A DNA stretch of 64,000 nucleotides from Halichoerus grypus. Its lineage: Eukaryota; Chordata; Mammalia; Carnivora; Phocidae. The notes beneath the pieces were generated by a model. The model was not told the DNA's origin. It was given only the letters and a program-made list of their open reading frames with translations, and ran no database searches. The stretch spans positions 86,113,313-86,177,312 of the forward strand of contig NC_135722.1 of the NCBI RefSeq assembly GCF_964656455.1. Direction: 5' to 3'. Position 1 is the first letter of the stretch; every line of letters begins with the position of its first letter. The position numbers and the translations under genes were made by a program. Positions 48,650 through 61,445 of this stretch are shown piece by piece.

Positions 48650-49423
48650 AAATGCCTTAATATAGCATTCCGGTAGAAGCTAATACATGAGTTTCATGAT
48701 TTACAAATTGTATAGTGGGGATATATCCTACATAACAAAACACACTTAATTGGTATAAACTGCCCTTTCAGTCAACCTTCAAGTCAGAGTACCTTTTTTC
48801 CCATGAGATTCAAAATACAACTTGCTCCCCAGGAAAATCCCTGGGAAGAATCCAACAATTTAATACCACTTGCAGTGACAATGTTCACAAAGGTATGACT
48901 GTTGCTAAGACAACAGCAGGATGCCATGAGTCTTGATAACAATAAACTGCAAAGAAGCAGTGGTTTCCTATGGACAAAAGTGTGCCCAAGAAAATATCTG
49001 TGTGTCCCTAGGAGGGATGGACCCATGTTCTGTATGCCAAGAGGATATTATCTGAAAAGGCAAATTGTTGATGCTTCAGCATCCTTTCATTCCATTCTAC
49101 CTCTGCCTGGCCCATAATTCTTGGCTTTGTCTCCCAAATTCTCCCACAAGATACACACACACACACATACACACACTTTTGGGACTTATTTCCAATATTT
49201 GGATTTATCAACTAATCTGGGTTTCCCCAGTGTGGCCCTTGGGACTCTGTAAGGACTATTGCCTCAGACTTACCATTTGGCTCTTTCTGTTCTTAATCAC
49301 TTGAGGAAAATCCTCAGTTCTAGTTCAAGGAGCCTGAATCCTGCCATTTCCCAGCTTGCCCAACCCCAGGTGCCCACCCTATTTCCCCGTTGGGATTCAG
49401 AGAGAGAAGATAGGCATTTATTC
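48650..49423. other. Intergenic sequence with short (CA)n
   Basis: A CA run lies at 49153-49178. No gene seen. Confidence 0.45.
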
Positions 49424-49435
49424 AAAAATACCTGC

Positions 49436-49624
49436 CCAGGGGCACCTGAGTGTCTCAGTTGGTTAAGTGTCTGCCTTCGGCTCAGGTCATGATCCTAGGG
49501 TTCTGGGATGGAGCCTGAGTCGGGCTCCCTGCTCAGCAGGGAGTCTGCTTTTCCCTCTCCCCACCCCCTGCTCCTGTGTGCTCTCTCGCTCTCTCTCAAA
49601 TAAATAAATAAAATCTTAAAAAAA
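49436..49624 (+). mobile_element. Carnivore tRNA-Lys SINE with target-site duplication
   Basis: Head 'ggggcacctgagtgtctcag' and an A-rich tail. AAAAATACCTGC lies at 49424-49435 and 49625-49636. Confidence 0.9.
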
Positions 49625-49895
49625 AAAAATACCTGCTCTGTAATCAGAGGAACAGCCAAGAATCCCAATGAACTTGCAATACAAATCACTTCTGCTATAG
49701 TGTATATGCACTGTGTATAGTTTTTATACAAATCTATATAAAATAACCAATATGTGAGTCATACATGATATAAATATAAAACATGACATAAGTATAAACA
49801 ATAGTATTAGTTATAAACAAAGCTACCTTCACAGGGGTAGCACAAGAACTCCCCTTGCGTAGAGAATTGTCTTTATTTGAGAGGAAAAAAACTTA

Positions 49896-50032
49896 CTTTT
49901 TAAAAAAAATTTATTTATTTATTATTTATTTATTTATTTAAGTAATCTCTACACCCAACTCAGGGCTCAAACTCACAACTGCAAGATCAAGAGTTGCACA
50001 CTCCTCCAATGGATCCAGCCAGACACCCTGAG
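49896..50032 (-). repeat. Diverged carnivore SINE-like fragment, antisense
   Basis: 'aaaatttatttatttattatt', then 'aagtaatctctacacccaac' and 'gcaagatcaagagttgcac'. The head is degraded; it belongs to an older SINE subtype. Confidence 0.6.
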
Positions 50033-51864
50033 AAGGACAAAACTTTTCTAAGTTTCCTTGGGTTAAAGTGCTAACATACCAGAGAAAGATGAAAGATGCT
50101 CCATGTGAAATGAGAAGAATTTATAGTTTTTGTTCTCAAATGGAAAGGAAAAAAGGAGCCAAGAAGATGGCAAAAGGTTTGTGCTGGGATGAAAGCCAGT
50201 GAAATTTTCTGGGGATAGTATGGCTAAAGCACATTTTAAGAATGGTGAGCTCCACTCTTCTGCTTGGGGTTGTGTTTCTATACTATACACCCAATTTAGT
50301 AGCCTTTCTCCTTACCCTTCAAAATGTTCAGAAATGTCTTCTTCCCTGCTTACTTTTATTTTTTATAAGTGGGAGTTTTCTGGTCTATTTGATCACAGAA
50401 TAAATAGAGTTTTATGGGGTATAAATGAAGACAAAGTTATAAGCAGGAAAGATGTCACCCAGGAAGTAGAAGAGATCTTAAGAATACAAACTCCACTCGG
50501 GTCCCTCCCCAGAAATTCAGAGAAATTTGGGGAGAACTTTGGAAATCCACAGACAGTGGAATTTGGAAGTTCCTGCTAATTTTGCCCAATCTCAAGAGAG
50601 GCAGGGAGGCCTCAACTGACCCCTAGAAAATAAAAAGCAGAATGCAAAATCAAATATGTACACAGTGTATCCATGTGACATATTACAGCTTTCATATACA
50701 TAGATATAGATAAAGAATATAAACATACATATCAAAGGGGGCATGGAGTGTGTCCTGAAGAATAAGTGCCCTGAAGAATAAGTGCCCATGATTGGATAAT
50801 TATGGCTGAACAAGCACCTTCAGTCTCCCTTTCCAGCCGCCCCAAAATGTATGTTCTTTTAGTATAGAACAATACTGGGGGAAATGAAGAAAGAAAAAAG
50901 AACTAACATAAAGGAATAAAGGAATTCTGTAAATAGCAACTAAACATAAACTAGAGTAGATAGGATCCAATGCTATGAAGATAGCCAAATCCAATTAATA
51001 GGAGGGAGAAAGATACACCAATTTTAAGGCAGCTAATTTGAAAGAATATATTAGTAATAAGGTATTCTAATTATACTTAGAAAAAATACATTTATTTAAC
51101 TACTGTATTTAATGACTTTGTTTTAAGGTAAAGAAAAGTTATAGCATCTGTGTGTTATTGTGCAAAGTTGTAATAGTGCATGAATTAACTGGTTGACTCC
51201 TGCTTCTGTCAGTTACTCAGCCGCCAGTAGAAACTCCAGAAGGATAAACCTCACCAGTCATCTCCATGCTTTGCCAATTAATATTCTCCCCTCAGTCAGA
51301 TCATCTTAATTCTGATATAAAACAGAGAAAGAGAAAACTGAGAAAGGCCAAAATAAATATCCATTGTAAGCAAGATTTCTGGAAATTTGGAGTATAAGAT
51401 AGAAGGCTCCCTAACTTCTTTTTTTAAAATCATCATCTATCTTTACCACCTTCCTCCAGAAAGACCCTGATACGTGTTTCAAGTATGTCCTATGCCCCTA
51501 GGCCAATACCTCTCTAATCAGGCCTCATGATGGTGTGAAAGCAGTTTGCCAACCAATACGAAGAGAGAGAGGCTCTGGTGGAAACCAAAGCTTCCATAGG
51601 ACTCATTCAGCAACCTCAAGCAATTTTTAGTGACAGACGTGTGCCAGAAGTCTTTGAGAAAGTTTCACCTCCCTCAGCATCTGCTAGAGTTTGAGGAGGT
51701 TGAGCCAAAATGTGCTGGTTTAGCCTGGCTGGGCATTGGAAGCACAAGAAGTAGAAAGGATTCTATTCTGGGTGTCAGTCTAAAGGACATGGGTCTGTTC
51801 ACTGGCAGCTTTCTGACCAGATATAAATCAGCTTCATCTATAAGATGATGGCACTGAATTCAAG
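50033..51864. other. Intergenic sequence
   Basis: No gene recognised. A 16-bp exact tandem duplication lies at 50754-50785. Confidence 0.4.
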
Positions 51865-51990
51865 GAAATAATAGTGTGTATGCACGGCTCTGGCTAAGTG
51901 CTTCACATTCAGTACATTTCCTCTGCACCGAAATCCCATGTAGTATGCATACTATCTCTATTTTATAGATGAGTCCTAAAATCCCACTCA
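51865..51990 (-). repeat. MIR-like fragment, antisense
   Basis: 'ctggctaagtgcttcacattc' and 'atctctattttatagatgag' fit an antisense MIR. Confidence 0.5.
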
Positions 51991-53009
51991 TACTAATATT
52001 TTTAGACTCTAGACATTGTTTCATATCCATCTGTATTCTTATTTTCTTTTGTAAAGTTACTTGAATTTATTTTTGAAAGGGTTTATTATTGGCATTTCTA
52101 AAATGAAAAGAAGTAATTACCTCCATGGATTCAGGAAATAAGATTGCTAATTTGGGTATTTAAATGGTTTCTGATTACACTGATGAACCCTGTACTCTTC
52201 CTAAATTCACCAGTAATTCATTTCTCTGCTTTTCTCTAGTTGTAGAGACTTGATTCATCGGCACCCTTCACAGAGATCATTTTAGGTGTGCCGTTATGCT
52301 AAATTCCACAGATGCATCTCAGGATCATGTCAGATAGGGGAGTGGGGCAGTGATGACATCCAAGCAGGAAATGATGGGAAGGTGCTTCTCCCCACCTCTG
52401 GAGTCCCATTCAACACAGGTATTTATGTTGGCCTCTCCCAGAATTGTGGAAGGCTTACTTCTGAATCAAGTGCAGCTGACTGGAGTCTTTAAATGGGAGT
52501 TGGTCTTGGCTGGCCTGCTCTGATTTCTCTGAAATTTCCAACAGGTGTGAAGTGGGGAATAAGCAGTCAAATCTGAATGAAATGAGAAAAGACCAGGGAT
52601 GAAATTATCTTTGCTCAAGGTTTAAGAGAAATTTATTTTGAAGCACCTGCAATTTAGAATAATGAGAAGCACTTCACCTTCAGACTCCTGTCCAGCCCAA
52701 GTCCAGTAGAAATCCTGGATATTCTGAGGCCACTTGGAAGGTGATAAAGATTCTGAGAAACTTATTCTTGGGAAAGTCATAGTAAAAGCAACAACAAAAC
52801 TTCCAGTCATCTCTATCTGTGATTCCTCTGAAAACCCCAGGTAAGTATATGACCATTTGGCTTCCCAGATAAAAAAAAAGAAAAAAAAAAGAAAAACTAC
52901 AACAGTGTCTAAAAGACACTGGGGCAGCAAGGTAAAAGGTGAAAAATATGGCCAGCCAACCCTTTTGTTTTGTCTATGTGATGCTAATCAATGCTTCATT
53001 TATCCAGGG
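51991..53009. other. Intergenic sequence
   Basis: An A-rich run lies at 52869-52896. No gene seen. Confidence 0.4.
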
Positions 53010-53150
53010 GTTGCCTTTGTTTTAGGAATTGAGAGCCTTGACTTCCATCCCCAGCTCTGCCACTTACTAGCTGTCAGATTGGGGGAATATCAATCACCCA
53101 TCTCTCTAGCTTCAGTTTCTATACCTATAAAATGAGTGTTCAATAGGTTG
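53010..53150 (+). repeat. MIR
   Basis: 'ccccagctctgccacttactagc' type core, followed by 'gcttcagtttctatacc' and 'tataaaatgag'. Confidence 0.7.
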
Positions 53151-54796
53151 AAATTCTAACAGCTGTAGCAAAACCGATTCTATAAAATACACAATTTGTT
53201 TGGTTGTCATGGAGACAGCCTGCTGCTCAATTTCCCTTACCAACTTCCCCTAAGGACTTACCCTGAGGGCCAGTTACCCTTCTTCAGATATTCTGGGAAG
53301 GGAATCTGTGTGGAAAATTACAATGCAGTCTGTGGGCTTCAGGGCATCTTCACCTTGGGACATTCTTGGAGCTAAAAAGTGCAGGTTCTGTAAGTTTGGA
53401 GGAGAGCTGGATGAATTACAAACAAGAGTTGTTTTTAAATTGGTATTCTTTGAACAGGGACACATGAAAAGATTTCCAGGGGCTATTCAGGCATTGACAG
53501 TTTTAAAGGAAATTAATTTTCAGATTCTCAAGTTACAGATAAATACATCTGTATTATTTCTGCCTACAAATATCCCTACCTTCTATAATTCCCATTTCTC
53601 AACTCTTTATTTTTCCCAGCCACCCTTTTCATGCTTTTAGAAAATCTGTGTGCCTCTCACCCATCCTGAAGCTTACTAGGGTGTGTTGCTTACTAGGTGT
53701 GAAAATCTTCTGGGCACCACACAGAGACAGTTCTAGAATACATCTCTCCAGCAGAGTCCCCCAACTCAGACATAAAGGAAATGTCCTTACACAATCCTGG
53801 AGGTGGAGGCACCTTACTTCATCTAGGCAACAAGGTCAGACAAAGGCTATTTATGCCTATGTAAGAACCAGGACTCAGAAGTGAGATGATTGTCACACTG
53901 TTGCAAGGAAACTTATTTGAGTTCAAAAATGAAGTCAGAATTTTTCTGACTGCAATAATCTGATTTAGCTATTGGTCTGAGGAGGGTTGGCCACAAGGCT
54001 ATGTGCTGGATATCGTCCACAAGGAGCTAAAGCTGCACAGATAGGAAATTTTGACAAACATATATTAGAGCACATGATAAAATAATAGCCTACATTTAAA
54101 AAATTTGTATTTGCAAAGGTCTATTGAAATTAATAATATTTCCTCTTTCCAATCCTTTCCAGAACATATCTGGGTAAACAAGAAACCAAAGGAAAGAGGA
54201 ACATGAATAATTAATTGACATCCTAATTAGCCTTGATAAAAACCTTTCTGGTATTGTTCCCCCAAATTAAGAGGACGTTAAGACTGGAAAACAAATCCTC
54301 TGTAAAGGCAATCAGCTTCCACTGTGTTGCTTTCATCAACATAACAGCAAAACCTTTGATTATAGATCCACATTATTTTTGCAAACAATTCAGATGGAAT
54401 TCCAAGAATTGAGGGACACTGCTACCCAAAACTCTTTCCATCCCTATCTATGCATTTATATGAACAAGAGTTCTCAAAACTTACATCTATAATGAAAAAT
54501 GGCAATGCATAATTTAAGTACTTTTTAAAAATATAGGAATAGGAACATCTTTAACCCTAAATGATCCATTTCCATTGAATTTTACTGTAGTATATAATAG
54601 CAGTAGTAGTACTACTACTGCTAACTATAATTATTCAGAAGTTTTTAAACATTGAGACTTACTGGCTCAAAAAACCTTAAAAACAAATTTTCAATTCATA
54701 TACTTATTTTTGCTGTAGAGATATATGATAGGATGATTATAAAAGACTTTTAGGCCAAAAAATATATTTGAATAAAACTACATTGGGATGTGGAGT
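53151..54796. other. Intergenic sequence with a perfect palindrome
   Basis: No gene seen. A perfect 26-bp palindrome lies at 54598-54623. Confidence 0.4.
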
Positions 54797-54811
54797 AGAA
54801 ACACAAGTTCA

Positions 54812-55021
54812 GGGGCACCTGGGTGGCTCAGTCGCTAAGCGTCTGCCTTCGGCTCAGGTCATGATCCCAGGGTCCTGGGATCGAGCCCCGCATCGGGCTC
54901 CCTGCTCAGCGGGAAGCCTGCTTCTCCCTCTCCCGCTCCCCCTGCTTGTGTTCCCTCTCTCGCTGTGTCTCTCTCTGTCAAATAAATAAATAAAATCTTT
55001 AAAAAAAAAAAGAAAAAGAAA
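54812..55021 (+). mobile_element. Carnivore tRNA-Lys SINE with target-site duplication
   Basis: Complete copy. AGAAACACAAGTTCA lies at 54797-54811 and 55022-55036 (15 bp, perfect). Confidence 0.93.
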
Positions 55022-55264
55022 AGAAACACAAGTTCAAGGAGAAAATGGAGGTTTGTAAAATTCCCAACTGTTAAAGAAGAGTTTGTTTGTGGCATCATGA
55101 TAAATCTTAAATGTGAACTTAAAAATGTGTGGGATATTTAAAAATTTTACAGATTACAAATGATCTTTAAAAAAATGATCTTAAGAGGTATATGAACTGA
55201 GATATTTGAAGATCACTCTATTGCTCATCTATTACTGAGTGTTTGGCCAGTCTGAGAATGTAGA

Positions 55265-55365
55265 CCTGTTATCCAAACTTTTAAGTTCCAGATGGGAAAG
55301 CTGAATCCTAGAGAAGTGACGTGACTTGCCTAAGGACACACAGCAACACAGCAGGACCCATCAGG
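55265..55365 (-). repeat. MIR-like fragment, antisense
   Basis: 'gggaaagctgaatcctagag', then 'gtgacttgcctaaggacac'. Confidence 0.45.
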
Positions 55366-55439
55366 ACACTCTTCAGACATACCATCTCTAACCCCAGCGT
55401 CTTGAAACACGCTATCCCCACGCCACTACTCAGCCTTCA

Positions 55440-55700
55440 GTTCACTTCTTAGACCCACTCCATCCCCATCGGCCCCCGAGATTGGGTTAAATGCTGTTCC
55501 AACAAGTTCTTCTGTCTGTGCTGCTCCTTAGCAAACTCCTCCAACTACCCTGTCATGACGTATTTACTTGTTTGCAGCCCCCTAGACTGTAAGCCTTATG
55601 AGGCAAGAACTACTTGCGTGCTTCTCACACTGTGTTTCTGTGCCTAGTGCAGAGCTGACCTCTTGAGGTACTCAAAATATTTGTTAAATGAATGAGCCAA
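55440..55700 (+). repeat. L2 3' end fragment
   Basis: 'ccctagactgtaagccttatg', 'aggcaagaactacttgc' and 'tactcaaaatatttgttaaatg' form an L2 end. Confidence 0.6.
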
Positions 55701-56469
55701 TCAAATCATGGATTTTTTTTTTGTCCCACTGAAGATCTTACTTAAGGTAAGCACCTGAGCCTCCTATGGAGGACAACTGTCTTGGGACTTGCAAGACTCA
55801 TTTCCATTATCCAGAGGAGGTAACTACCTTATCCTGTGATGACTTCAGACCCTTTTGTGAATACTTCATGCTGGACATGAAGAACAGGCAAGAAAGGCCA
55901 AGAAAAATGCACAGAGGCTTTCAGGAGGCAACCATCACCTCTCCCAGCAGCCCAGGCATGTCTCCGCTTTGTCCTCAGCTGGCCAGACCCTGAGGGCTCT
56001 CCCTCTACACAGAGTCTGCTGGTAAAGCCCATGCCCAAGCACTGGGCCTTCCAGAAGTGATCCACATGTGTCCAAATGGGCCGGTGTCCACAACAGTGGG
56101 GGACCCTAACACTCTTTTGGGTAAAAGCTCTTAACAACTTTTAAGCCTATTTCCTCTGAGGCTTATTGGGCTTATGGCCTAAGGAGAATCAGTAAGAATC
56201 TGAAAAGGAGACTGAAAACTCTAGAATTGAAAAAAAAAAAAAATCAATACCCTTAATTATTTGTTTTGCTTTCATTTTCATTCCACTTTTTATTTTATTA
56301 ATTAATTTTCCTTCCACACAGGCTCCTAGCTTAAATATCTTCACCCAAGTCACCTCATTAGTGATTTGGCTACATCTTAGAACCCAAGTCTCTTTGTGTG
56401 TAATTAGCTAGTATCAGAGACCCTGGAAATGTAATCACATCAGAGAGAAGTATACACTTAAGAATACTA
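55701..56469. other. Intergenic sequence
   Basis: No gene seen. The 75-codon plus frame at 55766-55993 and the overlapping minus frame have no recognised family. Confidence 0.4.
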
Positions 56470-56860
56470 AAATCTCAGAGAGACAGAATCTGCTCCCTTG
56501 GCCTGCTGCAGGGCCTTTGCACATATGAATTCTTCTGTTCTGAATGCTCTCCACAACCCATGACTTATTCTGGTCTCATCTTGGAGAATTCAGTTCAAGC
56601 TTATTTTGGACCCACAGACCAAGTCAGGCCCCCATTACTTTCTCTCAGAACAGATTTTACTTCTTCCTCACACCCATCAGGATTGTAATTAAATAGTTAA
56701 TTAGGTATTTATTCTTGAGGATCTGCCTCCCTCTTTGGAATGTAAATTCTAGAAAGACAGAGACTATCAATTCTACAGGCTGACCATTGCATCTCAAGCA
56801 TATTACTCCATTCTGTACATAGTAGATGCTCAAAAAATATTTATGGCATAAATGCAACTT
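56470..56860 (+). repeat. L2 LINE 3' end
   Basis: 'gctgcagggcctttgcacat', 'tcttctgttctgaatgctct', 'agacagagactatcaattc' and 'gatgctcaaaaaatatttat'. Confidence 0.7.
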
Positions 56861-56910
56861 ACTTCCTTTTCACTTCACCTTTTAAAATATTTTCAAAATC
56901 TTATTCTCCC

Positions 56911-57104
56911 GGGCGCCTGGGTGGCTCAGTTGGTTAAGCGACTGCCTTCGGCTCAGGTCATGATCCTGGAGTCCCTGGATCGAGTCCCACATCGGGCTCC
57001 CTGCTCGGCAGGGAGTCTGCTTCTCCCTCTGACCCTCCCCCCTCTCATGTGTTCTCTCTCATTCTCTCTCTCTCAAATAAATAAATAAAATCTAAAAAAA
57101 AAAA
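56911..57104 (+). mobile_element. Carnivore tRNA-Lys SINE with target-site duplication
   Basis: Complete copy. AAAATCTTATTCTCCC at 56895-56910 is repeated after the tail with a 5-bp internal duplication (cttat). Confidence 0.9.
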
Positions 57105-57109
57105 AAAAT

Positions 57110-57465
57110 CTTATCTTATTCTCCCTTCAAGGCCAAAGTCAAATATCATCTCCTCACTAAAGTCTTTTTGACAACTGTCCAACATTTAAATTAATCACTT
57201 GCTCCTTTCTATTCCTATAGCATGTTATATTTAAGACATAATAGCATCTGATTGAGCCATATGAAATTACTGTTTTTTAATAGACCAAAACTGTTGAATA
57301 TCTGCAATTTCATGTGATTAAGTCTGTTTGTGCTTTCATCTCTCTTGCTAATACGTGAATTCCTTGAAAACAAGAACTGTAGTTGCTCACCTCCAATATC
57401 TGAAACATCTAACATAGGGCCCAGTACACAGCAGATGCTTAATAAATGTTGGTTATAAGAATGTC
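57110..57465 (+). repeat. L2 LINE 3' end
   Basis: 'aaggccaaagtcaaatatc', 'attccttgaaaacaagaac' and 'cagatgcttaataaatgttgg'. Confidence 0.65.
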
Positions 57466-58504
57466 TGAGTGACTGACTAATCATTCCTCTGGTTCCATGC
57501 TGATTTCTAAAGTGACCTTTATCCACTGGACTCTACCAAATATTGGGCACTCCCTGATGACAAAATGTCTTTATGAACTTTTATTAATTTTTATGAAAAA
57601 ATTCTTTTTTTAGTGTTTCCAACTGGACACCTTCACTCAGAGTCAAGGAATTCATTCCCAGCTTACAGAAACCACAAGCCATGGAAAGCTGAGATTATTG
57701 CTTGTTGAGAGAAATAACATCAAGATGGATGAGATCAGTCTAATGACTCAGGTTGTGCCTGCCAAGGGACTGTGAAATTCCATGAAACACCCCCACCTTC
57801 CTCCACCCACCCAGACAGCCAGACCCCTCTAGTGTCCATCCATCCCTTCCATGGACACGTGTTCAAAGGGGAGCTAGAATAATTACACACACTAATGATT
57901 TTGCACTGCCTAATTAGTGGTCTTGCCCACCTACCTGTGATGACAGTTAAGGTCTCAACACCTGTTGCTGGCACAGGCTCACTGCAAACAGCTCTAAATC
58001 ACAGAAGAGATGACAGGTGTTGCTGAACTAGCCCTAGTGTTTTAGTTCTTCAAGAACTTAAAACTAGTTGTCTGGCAACTAAACTTGCCCTAAGGCACTT
58101 AACATATTAACCACTCGTTATTGCTCCAAAGCCCCAGGAGCCTCTTCCAATCAGCCTCAACTTTAGGAAAATTTATTCTTAAAGTTAAGTAATTGCATAA
58201 AACTTGCAGATAGATGAGAACCACAGAAAGAGAAATTGTTCTCTTTGCCAACCCTTTAGGCCAAGAAAACAACCAACAACAAAAAGAAGAGAAGTCTGAT
58301 TGATTCCCTAAGAACCAGAAGAGGTTCACGGCATTTAAGTTCAACCCTTCATTTTTCAGCTGGGTACAATAAAAATCACACACTATGTTAGTTGGAGGGT
58401 CAAAACTAGTACACTGATCTCTTCGTTGTCACTTTGTCTCCTCTGCAGCTTGGCTGTGATGTTTGAAGATGATTCCATTTCAGAACTAATTGTGCTAGTC
58501 CCAT
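57466..58504. other. Intergenic sequence
   Basis: No gene or clear repeat seen. Confidence 0.45.
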
Positions 58505-58830
58505 GTCTTGGTCTGCTTGAGCTGCTATAACAAAATACCACAGATTGGGTGGCCTCACAGTTCTGGAGGCTTAAAGTCCAAGATCAAGGAGCTGATTCAG
58601 GTCTTGGTGAGAGCTCTATTCCTGGCTTGCAGATGACTGCCTTCTTGCTGTGTCCTCACATGGCAGAGAGAGAATGGAAGCTCTCTGGTATCTCTTCTTA
58701 CAAGGGCACTAATCCCATCAAAAGGGCCCCACCCTCATGACCTAATTACCCCCTAAATGTTTCACCTCTAATACCATCACATTGGGAATTAAGGCTTCAA
58801 CATATTAAGGAATTAAGGGGGTACACAAAT
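58505..58830 (-). repeat. MaLR/MLT1-like LTR, antisense
   Basis: 'gctgctataacaaaatacc', 'tcacagttctggaggctta', 'gtcctcacatggcagagag' and 'ccaccctcatgacctaatt'. Confidence 0.65.
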
Positions 58831-59620
58831 ATCTACATATGTGTTATAATCGAGATATTGAGGTATTCTGTCTATGTTGTCCCAAAGTGAGTAATTTCAT
58901 CCTAAGTCTTTGGAATTACCCCTCGTGGGTAAGCATTCGTAATCTGAGTGGTAATTACCTTATGATCTCAGTCTCCACAAAATTTTCTTCCTAAGGTATC
59001 ATTTAGCATTTTCAGGGAAATTCCAAGGAACATTGATTGAACCTTCTTCCATCCTCTCACTCTATCTCCATTATCACACATAATAGAAACCATCTCTGAT
59101 TCAGTGTATACTTAGAGTGAATTTCCCCAACTGGTCCAGACACAGATACTGAAGATGATGAATCACTAAGTAGGAGTAAATGAGAATGAGACCCACAACC
59201 AACCCTTCCCGAGTCAGCCTCATCCATCAAGGGCATAGGCCTTGAGGTTGTTATAGCTCTGCCCACTTCTCCCCAGCCCTACCAGAATTATGCATTTTTA
59301 TGCTTAAATTATCATTTTATCATTTAGAATCCTTGAGAGCATAACCTGGCTTGCCCCTTCCTTCCTACCTTCCTTCCTTCCTTCCTTTCTTTCATCATTT
59401 TCTTATCCCCATCCTTTTATCCTTCCTTTCATTTTGATCCATTTTTGCTGATTCTCCCCCTGTCCATCTGACTGATGTGCAGCAACCCTTGACAAATGCA
59501 TGTACTTGCAAGATAAAGTTTGGCTCCTGAGCTTGACATTCAAGGCTCTGCTTCTGTCCCCAAGCTCATTTATGCTCCTGTCCATCCTCATACTTTGCTC
59601 TCCCCTATACTAAGCCCTAT
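58831..59620. other. Intergenic sequence with short (CCTT)n
   Basis: A CCTT run lies at 59358-59394. No gene seen. Confidence 0.45.
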
Positions 59621-59624
59621 AAGA

Positions 59625-59815
59625 AAATGGCTAAGGACTCAAAGTTCTGGTTAGAGAGATTACATACAGCAAGTTATTTAACCTCTCTAACCTCACTTTC
59701 CTCTTCTATAAAAAGGAGATAATAATACCACCTATGTGTTAAAAGAAATGCCATATAGAGACTCAGGACACTGCCTGGCACATAGTAAGCACTTTATAAA
59801 TATTAGTAATTATTA
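59625..59815 (+). repeat. MIR
   Basis: 'agcaagttatttaacctctc', 'aaaaaggagataataatacc' and 'ctgcctggcacatagtaagc' are well-kept MIR blocks. Confidence 0.8.
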
Positions 59816-59884
59816 TCTCACTAAACAGTGAACACCACGAAGGTATGATCTGTGTCTGCTTTATTGTTATTGTTTGGGGGTATT

Positions 59885-60229
59885 TACAGCTTTATTGAGG
59901 TTTAATTGATATGCAATAAACTGTACATATTTAAGGTTGTACAATTTGATGATTTTTGAGATATTTGAAACCATTGCTGCAATCAAGATGATAAACATAT
60001 TCATCACTTCCAAAAGTTTTCTCATGTTCCTTTTGAACTTCCATCCCCATGCCTATCTCAAAGCAACCACTGAACTGCTTTCTGACCCTATAGATAAGTT
60101 TACATCTTCTAGAATGCTTTATTAAAAGAAATTATGCAATAAAATACTCTATTTTACTGGCTTCTTTCGTTCAGTATATTTATTTAAGATTCATCATTTT
60201 GCTGTGTATATCAATAGTTCTTCCTTCTT
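59885..60229 (-). mobile_element. Old L1 antisense, segment 1
   Basis: 'agctttattgaggtttaattg', 'caaagcaaccactgaactgc' and 'gtatatttatttaagattcatc' are antisense old-L1 3' blocks. The element continues at 60436 and 63460. Confidence 0.6.
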
Positions 60230-60418
60230 GGGTGCCTGGGTGACTCAGTCGGTTAAGTGTCTGCCTTCGGCTCAGGTCATGGTCCCAGGGTCCTGGGATC
60301 AAGTCCCGCATCAGGCTCCCTGCTTGGCGGGGAGCCTGCTTGTCCCTCTCCCACTCCCCTGCTTGTGTTCCTGCTCTCGCTATCTCTCTATCAAATAAAT
60401 ACATAAAATCTTAAAAAA
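60230..60418 (+). mobile_element. Carnivore tRNA-Lys SINE inside old L1
   Basis: Head 'gggtgcctgggtgactcagt'. AATAGTTCTTCCTTCTT lies at 60213-60229 and 60419-60435 (17 bp, perfect). Confidence 0.93.
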
Positions 60419-60435
60419 AATAGTTCTTCCTTCTT

Positions 60436-60668
60436 ATTGTTAAATATGACTTTATTATATGGATATACCACAATTTATCAATACCCCTATTAATGAGAAT
60501 TTTGGGGTGTTTCCGTTTTGGAGCCATTAGAAATAAAGATGCTATAAGCACCCATGTATAAATCATTGCATGGATTTATGCTTTCTTTTTCTTAGGTAAA
60601 TGGAATGGCTAGACATGTGAAAGGTGGATGTTTAATTTTTTAAGAAATCACCAAACTGATTCCTAAAA
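60436..60668 (-). mobile_element. Old L1 antisense, segment 2
   Basis: 'ggatataccacaatttatc', 'agaaataaagatgctataag' and 'aaatcaccaaactgattcc' run straight on from segment 1. Confidence 0.6.
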
Positions 60669-61445
60669 TGAATGTATTAGTCAGACTTCTCCAGAGAAAC
60701 AGAACCAATAAGGTGTATATATGAAGAGATTTATTATAAGGAGTAGGTTCACATGATTATAGAGGCTAGCAAGTCCAAAATCTTCAGGGTGGACCAGCAA
60801 GCTAAATACCCAAACAAGAACCAATGTTGTGGTTCAAGTCTGGAGGCCATCTTCTTTCAGAATTCATTTTTGCTCAGGGGAGGTCAGCGTTTTATTCTAG
60901 TCAAGTGTCTTAACTTGGGCTGCTATAATAAAATATTTAAGAAAGAAACATTTATTTCTCACAGTTCTGGAAGCTAGAAAGTATCATGGTAGGGTTCTGG
61001 TAAGGACCCTCTTCCTTGCAGATGACCATTTTCTTGCTATATCCCCATTTATGTGAGACACAAAGCTTTAGGGTCTCTTTTACTTCTTATAAAGGCAGTA
61101 ATCCCATCATGGGATTATTTAAACCTAATTACCTCCCAAAGGCCCCACATCACACTGGGGGCTAGAGTTTCAACATACGCATTTTAGGGGACTACAGTCC
61201 AAAACATCAGGTCTTCATCTAATTGGATGAGGCCCACTCACATTATGGAGGGCAATCTATTTTAGTCAAAGTTTACAAATGTTCATTTCATCCAGAAACA
61301 CACTCACAAAAACATCCAGTTTACAAACATTCATTTCATCCAGAAACACATGCACAAAAACATCCACATAATGTTTGACCAAATATTTAACTACTGTGAC
61401 CCAGCCAAGTTTACACATAATATTATCCATCACAAGTCCACTCCT
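60669..61445 (-). mobile_element. ERV/MaLR-type LTR, antisense, with a nested LTR
   Basis: It starts 'gtattagtcagacttctcc' and holds 'agatttattataaggagtagg', 'tgctcaggggaggtcagcg', 'cattatggagggcaatctat' and 'gacccagccaagtttacac'. It is split by an MLT1-like piece at 60903-61209 and contains a local duplication at 61267-61365. Confidence 0.55.
60903..61209 (-). repeat. MaLR/MLT1-like LTR nested in another LTR
   Basis: 'cttgggctgctataataaaat', 'ctcacagttctggaagctag', 'cttcttataaaggcagtaatc' and 'ctaattacctcccaaaggcc'. It interrupts 'ttctagtc', which resumes as 'tcaggtcttcatc'. Confidence 0.6.
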
